Source: an uncultured Clostridia bacterium (GTDB taxonomy: Bacteria; Bacillota; Clostridia; Christensenellales; Borkfalkiaceae). From it: a DNA stretch of 11,412 bases. Each line of letters begins with the position of its first letter. Position 1 is the first letter of the stretch. Both the position numbers and the translations under genes were made by a program. Positions 6,474 through 11,412 of this stretch are shown piece by piece. Below the pieces are notes generated by a model. It ran no database searches, was not told the DNA's origin, and was given only the letters and a program-made list of their open reading frames with translations. Location: the NCBI GenBank assembly GCA_937888935.1, contig CALARO010000420.1:1-11412 (forward strand), given 5' to 3'.

Positions 6474-6803
6474 TTACGGTTTTTCGCGTATTTCGCGCAG
6501 TTTTTCGTTCTTTTTCCATAATAACCACATATGCAACGCCATATCACGAGTTTGCGTGCAACTGAATACGTCGAAATCGTTTGTTTTTGTATTCGAATAC
6601 ATACAACGCCAACAATGCCGCGAAGTTTGCATTACTATAAATACGTCAAGTAACGTTCGCTTTTCCATTCGGTAAAATACATATTTATGCCACGCATAAT
6701 CAAAGTACAATTTATATGCGCCTTTGAAGGAAGAGCCGAGTTCCCACAATAACCAATGTACGCGACCGCCTTTCGGTGCGCCGATTCCTTTTGAATTGCT
6801 CAT
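6474..6803 (-). CDS. Hypothetical protein downstream of Rep
   Basis: A protein of 109 residues, not recognised. It begins three bases after the rep stop, and its ribosome site AGGTGA (6815-6810) lies within the end of rep, so it is translated as part of the same operon and is the last gene of the phage cassette. The sequence is basic and unusually aromatic: six Trp (for example WLLWEL, WLLWKK), many Tyr and Phe, and four Cys in its middle and C-terminal half. No signal peptide or convincing membrane helix is visible. Position after Rep suggests a replication or single-stranded-DNA-binding role such as the inovirus pV or pX functions, but that is context only. Base use is like its neighbours. 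Confidence 0.7.
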   Translation of the reverse strand: MSNSKGIGAPKGGRVHWLLWELGSSFKGAYKLYFDYAWHKYVFYRMEKRTLLDVFIVMQTSRHCWRCMYSNTKTNDFDVFSCTQTRDMALHMWLLWKKNEKLREIREKP

Positions 6804-6806
6804 TTT

Positions 6807-7973
6807 TCATTCACCTGCCAAATCGTTTATACTTGCTCGCGATATGTAAACTATATTCTGCTTACTTTGATTTTTGATATTTCGGTTTATCTCTTCGAGA
6901 AATTCGAAAATTCTTTGCGGATCTTCCAACGCTCTGAGCGTTGCTATAACTTCATTGTACCTTTCGTCGGCTTCGAGCTTTGCGGGTTCTTCGAAGTTAA
7001 AGCCGCGTAAAACACCGTAGCCTTGTATAACGTGCCGCCGGTACAGAGTGAAAAACATTGCCACAAAATCATAATAATTACCGATACAGCCTTCTTCTTT
7101 ATCTTTGAATATGCCTTTTGTAGCGTATTTGAATACTTCGTGATACTTTCCGCAAGCGTTATCGGCGACAACACTATAACCGAGCGAACATATATCGAGA
7201 TTTTCCGCCGTAACTTTTACGCCGTCCATTAAAAGCCGCCAAACCTTTTGTAAAAGTATTTCGAAGTCCGTGAAAAACCATTCCGGCTGTCCGTATTCGA
7301 TTTTTTTGTGGCTTCGCTTTATATCCGGATTATTGAACGAATACGCGTTTACGTACTTTTTCTCACCCATAACCTTTGAAACGCCTTTCCGGAAGATAAA
7401 CAAACAATGAAAATGCGGGTGAAAATTTTCGTATACCTTGCTTTTCGTTATTTCCAACGCTCTGATCGCGCCGATAAAGCCGTATTTTTTGAAATCTACG
7501 CCCTTTATCTTTTTTGCGCCTTGAAAGTATCGGATAATGCGGGAAAACTTCGAATACATTTCCGTTACGGTACTTTGCACAACTTCCCGTTCGGGGTTCG
7601 GCACGGTAAACACAATATGATAAATATCGTACTTTTTCGAAAGTTCGTCTAAGAACGGCGTGAATTTTTCTTCGCGTTGTTTTGCCTGCGCGCTGCCGCA
7701 ACAATCGCAAAAACGATCTTTGCAGCGGTTCGTTCTAATTACGTCTTTTACGCCTTGCAGCTTATAATAATCGACATCCCAATACCGGCAGCATTTCCGA
7801 AGCCACTCGGCGCGGGTTAAAAGCGTTTCTTTCTCATATCCTAAACCTTCTTTGAAATCCTCGGCTAAATCTTCGTAGTAGCCTGCAAGCGTTTCATTCT
7901 TCTTCGTTCGGCAATTTATTTTATCAAACGTACCTTTTACGCTCGAATCTTTTTTTATCGTTGCAAGTTTCAT
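6807..7973 (-). CDS. Rolling-circle replication initiator Rep (HUH, Rep_1-like)
   Basis: A protein of 388 residues. A putative zinc-binding cluster with Cys84, Cys89, Cys91 and Cys92 (RCKDRFCDCC) is followed by motif I (HIVFTVPNPE, 119-128), the metal-binding HUH motif HPHFH (185-189) and a catalytic-tyrosine motif FKYATKG with Tyr283. This order matches plasmid/phage replication initiators of the Rep_1 type, which nick the double-strand origin, stay covalently bound to the 5' end and drive rolling-circle synthesis, the step that makes the single-stranded genome of a filamentous phage. ATG 7973 has no clear ribosome site and is preceded by a 129-nt gap with two hairpins. The stop is 3 nt before the next gene. 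Plasmid Rep proteins share the fold, but the Zot and coat-like neighbours favour a phage. Confidence 0.9.
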   Translation of the reverse strand: MKLATIKKDSSVKGTFDKINCRTKKNETLAGYYEDLAEDFKEGLGYEKETLLTRAEWLRKCCRYWDVDYYKLQGVKDVIRTNRCKDRFCDCCGSAQAKQREEKFTPFLDELSKKYDIYHIVFTVPNPEREVVQSTVTEMYSKFSRIIRYFQGAKKIKGVDFKKYGFIGAIRALEITKSKVYENFHPHFHCLFIFRKGVSKVMGEKKYVNAYSFNNPDIKRSHKKIEYGQPEWFFTDFEILLQKVWRLLMDGVKVTAENLDICSLGYSVVADNACGKYHEVFKYATKGIFKDKEEGCIGNYYDFVAMFFTLYRRHVIQGYGVLRGFNFEEPAKLEADERYNEVIATLRALEDPQRIFEFLEEINRNIKNQSKQNIVYISRASINDLAGE

Positions 7974-8013
7974 ATTTTTTGCATTTTCGTGGGACGAATA
8001 TTTTCTATTATTT

Positions 8014-8046
8014 CAAGGTTCGCCCCTTGCCGCGCTTTCGCGCGGC
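8014..8046. repeat. Double hairpin in the gap before rep: possible phage origin or packaging signal
   Basis: In the 129-nt non-coding gap before rep, CAAGG (8014-8018) pairs with CCTTG (8025-8029), and GCCGCGC (8029-8035) pairs with GCGCGGC (8040-8046) across a TTTC loop. The two stems share base 8029, so they may alternate. This is the only sizeable gap within the phage genes downstream of the coat region, and such hairpin pairs mark origins or packaging signals in filamentous phages. No T-tract follows on the minus strand. I cannot identify a nick site with confidence; CTTGAAATAA (minus strand) just beyond the first stem vaguely resembles the CTTGATA nick of Rep_1 plasmids. Confidence 0.4.
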
Positions 8047-8102
8047 TCGGAGGCTCACTATTCTCGCTGTTTTTGTGGCTCGGTTGCTTGTTTTCGGCGG
8101 CG

Positions 8103-8513
8103 TTATCTGACACCACCACCGCCGCCACCGTGTCCGCTTCCTGCACCGCTCGCGGGGTTCATTGTTCCGTCGCCGAAGATATTGAAGCCGAGGCACTTTG
8201 TAATTACGTTCAGAATCGAAGAAAGCAACGCGCCGACATCCATAATCACTGAACAGAGAATAACAAGCGGCGAGAATATCGCCTTGAAAAAGTTTCTGAT
8301 AAGTTGCAAAAGCTCTTCTACGCCGTCTATCGTAAAATCAAAAGAAAGATCTTTCATATACTCTACAACGCCTTTCGTATACTTAAAACTGAAATCAAGT
8401 TCGGAAAGCGCATCGAGAAAGCCGGAAAGCGTAAGCGGCTCGCTGCCGTTTAAAGCGCGAACCAACGAAAACGTAAGCAATGAAATTACGATAATAAGAA
8501 AAAATCGTTTCAT
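8103..8513 (-). CDS. Small exported membrane protein of the phage (pVI/minor coat-like)
   Basis: A protein of 136 residues. It starts with a signal-like helix (MKRFFLIIVISLLTFSLVRA), has a polar/aromatic middle with two acidic amphipathic stretches, then a long hydrophobic segment around residues 84-115 (IFSPLVILCSVIMDVGALL) and a C-terminal tail of almost only Gly/Ser/Ala with one His. The ATG overlaps the stop of the 342-residue adsorption-like gene by one base (TAATG), with AGGTA upstream as ribosome site, so the two are probably made in fixed ratio and may act together. In inoviruses the gene after pIII is usually pVI, a hydrophobic minor coat protein at the same virion tip; no sequence similarity to pVI can be claimed. 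The Gly-rich tail is unusual. Confidence 0.75.
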   Translation of the reverse strand: MKRFFLIIVISLLTFSLVRALNGSEPLTLSGFLDALSELDFSFKYTKGVVEYMKDLSFDFTIDGVEELLQLIRNFFKAIFSPLVILCSVIMDVGALLSSILNVITKCLGFNIFGDGTMNPASGAGSGHGGGGGGVR

Positions 8514-9541
8514 TATGATTTACCTAATACAAACCGAACAATTGCAAGAACCAACGCCAAGGAGATTAAGGCAAGCGCAAATTTTTTCATATCTACGCCG
8601 AGTATCTGAAAATCGAGAAGATTTGTAAAAGCCGCCACGGGCGCGTCGATTACGGCTGTAAATAAGCTTGTAAACGTTCCGCTTCCGCTTGCCGCCCAAC
8701 CGTCTGAATAGCCTTTATCATAATAACTTTGCGTGTTTTCGTTCTTGCCGGTGGTATAACCGTTTTCGTAGCCATCGACCTTTCCTTCTTCATAACCTGT
8801 TTTTTTGCCTGAATTATAGCCGTCATTTTTACCGGTTGCATATCCTTCTTCATAGCCCGTTTCTTTGCCTTGTTCTATTCCATCATAAAGACCGGAATAA
8901 TATCCTTCATTGTTACCAGTACTATAACCCACATCAAAGCCTTCATTAAAACTCTTATTATAAATATAAGAAAATGAAGGGAGCCAAGGATAAGCCACTT
9001 CACCCAAATTTACCGTTATATCTAAAAAAGACATATAAGAATCAGCACAACCATAAAAATAAACCGTTTTTTCTAAATCTTCTTCGGTCAAAATAACAGT
9101 ATTTGAAATTCTATCACCAGAAACAGCAGATTTATAAGGAATCAAATATTTATAATTATTTGGCGCAATTAAAGCAATCGCGCCCGAAGCACCTGAAAGC
9201 GTACCCGAATCAAATTTCCGTATACAAGAAAATGTATAAACGCCGGGAACAATTCCCGGACAATAAAACGAAATCGTATGCCCTGTATTTACGGCATAAT
9301 TACTATTGATTTGATAGATACGTAAATATCCATTCAATAAAGTCATATCAAACAAATTTTCACTCGGATATATAACTCTTTCTTCATCATCTGCCGCTTC
9401 TTCCGCTTTCGCCGAATACGGCACTTCCATTTTGTACGCCGTGCGATTTTGAGTTACCAACACCGCAAATATGCTTAAAAGCGCGAACGCTACCGCCGCG
9501 CAGATTGCCGATATTCTTTTCAGTTTGCTTACCTTATTCAT
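8513..9541 (-). CDS. pIII-like adsorption/minor coat protein with Gly-Tyr repeat stalk
   Basis: 342 residues. An N-terminal signal or anchor helix (11-30) is followed by an acidic spacer (EEAADDEE), a predicted beta-rich module at about 60-187 (contains Cys94, Cys106, Cys165), then a repeat region 200-281 of G-x-x-x-G units rich in GY (GYEEGYATGKNDGYNSGKKT and a near copy right after it), and a C-terminal helix (321-338) followed by few residues. This is the architecture of filamentous-phage pIII: receptor-binding head, flexible Gly-rich linker, membrane anchor for virion release. The beta module resembles carbohydrate-binding-like modules of gut-phage tail proteins only loosely. The part encoded at about 8940-9380 is AT-rich and CpG-poor compared with its neighbours, suggesting a swapped receptor domain. 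Upstream AAGGCGG supports ATG 9541, which overlaps the previous gene by 8 nt. Confidence 0.75.
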   Translation of the reverse strand: MNKVSKLKRISAICAAVAFALLSIFAVLVTQNRTAYKMEVPYSAKAEEAADDEERVIYPSENLFDMTLLNGYLRIYQINSNYAVNTGHTISFYCPGIVPGVYTFSCIRKFDSGTLSGASGAIALIAPNNYKYLIPYKSAVSGDRISNTVILTEEDLEKTVYFYGCADSYMSFLDITVNLGEVAYPWLPSFSYIYNKSFNEGFDVGYSTGNNEGYYSGLYDGIEQGKETGYEEGYATGKNDGYNSGKKTGYEEGKVDGYENGYTTGKNENTQSYYDKGYSDGWAASGSGTFTSLFTAVIDAPVAAFTNLLDFQILGVDMKKFALALISLALVLAIVRFVLGKS

Positions 9542-9872
9542 CTTGCACCGCCTTGCTTATCCATTTATGCGCCAATCGCGGTATAAACACCACGACGTCG
9601 AACATTACGTGAAACACTTCCACGCCCGCAACGTACGCAAGATAATCATTCACCGCGAACGTGGTATTGAACGCCGTTTGCGTTACTTCGTCGAATATAT
9701 CCGATACGAACGAGAACGGCGAAAAACTTTCCAAAAACGTGAAAAACCCCGGCGCGCTCGGGTTTTGTCTGTTTACCGTCAGATACACGAGAACGGGAAG
9801 CAATGCCACTATAAACCAAAAGATTTTATCTATTTTATACGACGTCCGCCGTTTTGTTGTCTGCGAGATCAT
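9534..9872 (-). CDS. Short membrane protein of the phage morphogenesis cluster
   Basis: A protein of 112 residues, not recognised. It has a basic N-terminus (TKRRTSYKIDK), a membrane helix at about 17-33 (IFWFIVALLPVLVYLTV), an aromatic middle region and a second hydrophobic stretch near 83-98 (VEVFHVMFDVVVFIPRL), so it may cross the membrane once or twice. Its start lies 38 nt inside the end of the Zot-like gene, with AAGGA repeats just upstream, and its end overlaps the adsorption gene by 8 nt. The position between the assembly ATPase and pIII-like protein fits a minor coat or assembly partner (pVI, pVII/pIX or pXI-like roles), but there is no sequence proof. Confidence 0.7.
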   Translation of the reverse strand: MISQTTKRRTSYKIDKIFWFIVALLPVLVYLTVNRQNPSAPGFFTFLESFSPFSFVSDIFDEVTQTAFNTTFAVNDYLAYVAGVEVFHVMFDVVVFIPRLAHKWISKAVQDE

Positions 9873-10719
9873 TTCCTTTTTCTTCCTTTGCCGCTTTCGG
9901 CTTATATTCTTCTATCGTCCTGAATTTCTTCAAGGTGATAATTTTCCGCGTTTTTAAGTCCGCTTTCTTAAACGGTTTTATCGGCGTGTATCGCTCTTTC
10001 TTCTCTACCGGTAAATCGTCCGTAAACGCGCTGTAACAGTACGCGTCGTACATTTTCCATACCCTTTTCGGTATGATGATCATTTTCAGATCGTCTTCCA
10101 CGTCGCTTTCTACCGTGTTCACCGTGCTGTTATCTTCCGAATAGAAAAATTCCCGCACGAACAATATCACGAAGAACGGAAGTTTTATATTGTGGTGTAT
10201 CCAAAAATAGGAATTGATACACCTTTTCACGGCGTAGTGATTATCCTGAATACTCTGCGTATCGTAGATCAGATAGCCGCCGTGCGTTTCGTGTCCGAAC
10301 AATTTATTGAATAGCAACATTCTTTCGTTTACTTCCATATCCTTGAACGCCATTGAATCAGCCAGAAGCGAAGCTTCCTGAATATACACTACCGAACCGT
10401 ACGCCGGGCGTACTTTCCGCGTTACCATTTCCGTTGTTAAAAGCGTATACGGCACGCCCGCAAGTTTTACGTTTGAATACAACAAAGGCTTTTCCGGTAA
10501 AGGTTTCTTCCTTGCGAAGATCTTCCTGAAAAAGCAACGTATTTTCCATTTTCGTACCTGCGATTTATACTTCCTTTTCGCAAGCCAGACGGACAGCATA
10601 CTTTTCCCACACTTTACGCCGCCTGTTACCATTCCTATACAGCCGATTTTCGGCACTTTGAACAGTTTTATTATGAAGATGATCGCCACTACGGCGAGTA
10701 TCAATATTAAAATTGCCAT
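9835..10719 (-). CDS. Zot/pI-like filamentous phage assembly ATPase
   Basis: 294 residues. An N-terminal membrane helix (AILILILAVVAIIFIIKLF, 2-20) is followed at once by a P-loop domain with Walker A GGVKCGKS (33-40), a basic insert (RKIFARKKPLPEKP), a Walker-B-like strand SVVYIQEASLLAD (109-121) and the family-type segment HGGYLIYDTQSIQDN with INSYFWIHHNIK. This matches Zonula occludens toxin-like/pI proteins, inner-membrane ATPases that thread single-stranded phage DNA through the envelope while coat subunits are added; they are the standard marker of inoviruses. Odd points: the membrane helix precedes the ATPase (often it follows it), and the Walker B Asp is Gln (codon at 10380-10378). 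The ribosome site AAGGG is very close to the ATG. Overlaps the next gene by 38 nt. Confidence 0.82.
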   Translation of the reverse strand: MAILILILAVVAIIFIIKLFKVPKIGCIGMVTGGVKCGKSMLSVWLAKRKYKSQVRKWKIRCFFRKIFARKKPLPEKPLLYSNVKLAGVPYTLLTTEMVTRKVRPAYGSVVYIQEASLLADSMAFKDMEVNERMLLFNKLFGHETHGGYLIYDTQSIQDNHYAVKRCINSYFWIHHNIKLPFFVILFVREFFYSEDNSTVNTVESDVEDDLKMIIIPKRVWKMYDAYCYSAFTDDLPVEKKERYTPIKPFKKADLKTRKIITLKKFRTIEEYKPKAAKEEKGNDLADNKTADVV

Positions 10720-10743
10720 ACCCTTATTTTTTTAGAAAGTTGT

Positions 10744-10786
10744 GCGCCGCTCTGATACTTAGTAGCAGTAAGAACCAAAGCGGCGC
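10744..10786 (-). terminator. GC-rich stem-loop after the coat candidate
   Basis: GCGCCGCT (10744-10751) and AGCGGCGC (10779-10786) form an 8-bp perfect stem around a 27-nt loop, 9 nt after the coat candidate's stop and before the Zot-like gene. The minus-strand continuation (ACAACTTTCT) is only weakly T-rich. Filamentous phages often place a partial terminator or RNA-stabilising hairpin here so that coat protein is made in excess over assembly proteins; that role is inferred. Confidence 0.5.
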
Positions 10787-10795
10787 GGCGGGTGC

Positions 10796-11035
10796 TTAGT
10801 GGGAAGCGCCGAGCGACGTTACCCAATTTACTACCCAACGAGAGAGAGCGATTGCAAGCGATACGCCCGCAAATACTACAACCAGACCGCCGAACGTGGA
10901 CAATTTCGTGGTTTCTGCCGTGGTATCAAGGAAAATGTTCTTCACCAACGTGGAAAGACCACTTCCGATACCCGACGCAATTCCCGAAATGCCTGCCGTC
11001 AACGTGCTGATGATCTCGGTTACTACTGCGCTCAT
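10796..11035 (-). CDS. Candidate major coat protein (pVIII-like)
   Basis: A 79-residue protein. The first half is small-residue-rich and amphipathic (SAVVTEIISTLTAGISGIASGIGSGLSTLV). The second half has one strong membrane helix at about 48-72 (FGGLVVVFAGVSLAIALSRWVV). This size and layout fit an inovirus major coat protein, which lines the virion as thousands of copies. It has the strongest ribosome site in the window (AAGGAGGT, 11048-11041) and is followed by a stem-loop, both expected for a very highly made protein. The ATG overlaps the previous stop as ATGA. A classical cleavable signal peptide is not obvious, and the charge pattern (few acidic residues before the helix, one Arg within it) is not textbook, so a minor coat role remains possible. 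Confidence 0.7.
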   Translation of the reverse strand: MSAVVTEIISTLTAGISGIASGIGSGLSTLVKNIFLDTTAETTKLSTFGGLVVVFAGVSLAIALSRWVVNWVTSLGASH

Positions 11036-11358
11036 TGTGTTACCTCCTTCTTAGATTTTTTTGTTATTCGTTCGTGCCTTGCGGTGATTTCGTTCAGCCA
11101 TTCTTCAAACGGCTTTTCGCTTCCGCTTTCACGCCAAATACCGATTATTTTCGGAATCACGCCTTTAAACGCACCGAATAATATTTTTTCTTTCTTCTTC
11201 ACGTTCTGCGGCTGTTCCGTGCAAATTTCCGCTAAAAACTCGTCGAATGCTTGTTCCGGCGCTCGTTCCTGCCATATCCTTTTAAAACTCGGAAGGCTTT
11301 CCATAAATACGCCGTACACGATTTTTTCGCGAAATTTCAGTTTGCCTTTACTCTTCAT
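11032..11358 (-). CDS. Two-repeat hypothetical phage protein
   Basis: A 108-residue, highly basic protein built from two copies of one unit: residues 7-45 and 53-91 align without gaps, with 16 of 39 positions identical. The common pattern is K..EKI..G.F....P....IW.E...E..F.E.L.EI. Each copy is probably two helices joined near the conserved Pro, with a conserved Trp. The second copy ends in a Lys/Arg-rich tail (ITKKSKKEVTQ). No signal peptide or membrane helix is visible, so it is likely cytoplasmic. It lies directly before the coat candidate (4-nt ATGA overlap) and starts inside the end of an upstream gene. A nucleic-acid-binding or regulatory role would suit the charge and position, but I do not recognise the family. 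Confidence 0.72.
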   Translation of the reverse strand: MKSKGKLKFREKIVYGVFMESLPSFKRIWQERAPEQAFDEFLAEICTEQPQNVKKKEKILFGAFKGVIPKIIGIWRESGSEKPFEEWLNEITARHERITKKSKKEVTQ

Positions 11359-11410
11359 CGTCCTTTTTCTTCTCTTCGGCTTCCGGGTGTTCCTTTTTCA
11401 GCTTTCGCCT
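11348..11410 (-). CDS. 3' end of an upstream phage gene (partial)
   Basis: A frame open at the window edge ends at TAA 11350-11348. It reads RRKLKKEHPEAEEKKKDDEE, a charged Lys/Glu-rich tail typical of a C-terminus. The next gene's ATG (11358) lies inside it with AAAAGGA just upstream, the same overlapping style as the rest of the cassette. The other two frames stop earlier or at other positions and look less coding-like. Nothing can be said about function. Confidence 0.5.
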   Translation of the reverse strand, partial: RRKLKKEHPEAEEKKKDDEE

Positions 11411-11412
11411 TT

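Larger units (their letters stand above)
6409..11412 (-). mobile_element. Inovirus-like (filamentous phage) prophage, right end outside window
   Basis: All genes from 6474 to the window end are on the minus strand, nearly gapless. Inovirus hallmarks are present together: a Zot/pI-like membrane ATPase, a cluster of short single-membrane-span proteins including a strongly translated coat candidate, a long exported protein with repeat stalk and C-terminal anchor, and a rolling-circle Rep. No head, tail, terminase or lysis genes are seen, which fits a filamentous phage extruded without lysis. The left boundary is placed at the 36-bp palindrome by inference; if the recombinase is phage-borne the element would extend to about 5175. 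The right boundary is beyond 11412. Confidence 0.75.

Noticed and set aside
6446..6475. ACCTG/CAGGT stem followed by TTTTT as a plus-strand terminator
   Set aside because: Only 5 bp with a 16-nt loop, and no plus-strand gene ends here; the T-run is the stop region of the minus-strand 109-residue gene.
8182..8628. Plus-strand 148-codon open frame
   Set aside because: Antisense to the 136-residue protein and the end of the pIII-like gene, low-complexity basic composition, no ribosome site; a shadow.
9471..9923. Plus-strand 150-codon open frame
   Set aside because: Antisense to three overlapping phage genes, rich in Arg/His as expected from reverse-complement reading; no promoter or ribosome site.

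Overview
The window looks like chromosome of an uncultured, spore-forming-lineage Clostridia (Christensenellales- or Oscillospirales-like gut Firmicutes). The evidence is a GerW (YtfJ) sporulation protein in the classic clostridial order DUF2953 - gerW - dacF - rluB, a Firmicutes-type LexA behind a consensus sigma-A promoter, strong AAGGAGG-type ribosome sites, and moderate GC with many GCG/CGC codons. The genus cannot be named from the sequence alone.

Region 1 (1-2590, plus strand) is a housekeeping/sporulation operon. It holds the 3' end of a DUF2953 protein, gerW, a D-Ala-D-Ala carboxypeptidase broken by a one-base frameshift, and the 23S rRNA pseudouridine synthase rluB. It ends at a hairpin shared with the convergent lexA. 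Region 2 (2591-3760) has lexA (minus) divergent from a small eight-cysteine protein (plus). Two near-consensus promoters sit back to back, and a LexA-box-like palindrome overlaps the lexA -35 element. Region 3 (3842-6350, minus) has hflX preceded by a complete tyrosine recombinase gene whose 3' end overlaps the longest hflX reading frame. The recombinase promoter places the predicted transcription start on the A of its ATG, so the mRNA is probably leaderless.

Region 4 (about 6400 to the window end, all minus strand) is a tightly packed cassette with the layout of a filamentous phage (inovirus) prophage. In transcription order it contains: the end of an unknown gene; a 108-residue protein built from two copies of a 39-residue unit; a 79-residue membrane protein with the best ribosome site in the window (major coat candidate); a Zot/pI-like assembly ATPase; a 112-residue membrane protein; a 342-residue exported protein with a Gly/Tyr repeat stalk and C-terminal anchor (pIII-like adsorption protein); a 136-residue membrane protein; a rolling-circle HUH Rep; and a 109-residue unknown protein. 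Genes are joined by 1-38 nt overlaps or short gaps. The right end of the prophage is outside the window.

The most interesting junction is at 6409-6444: a perfect 15-bp inverted repeat with a 6-bp spacer, organised like a dif/lox site. It lies between the phage cassette and the recombinase gene. The simplest model is that this is the recombination site of that recombinase and the attachment site of the inovirus. It is unresolved whether the recombinase is phage-borne or a resident chromosomal Xer-like enzyme that the phage exploits.
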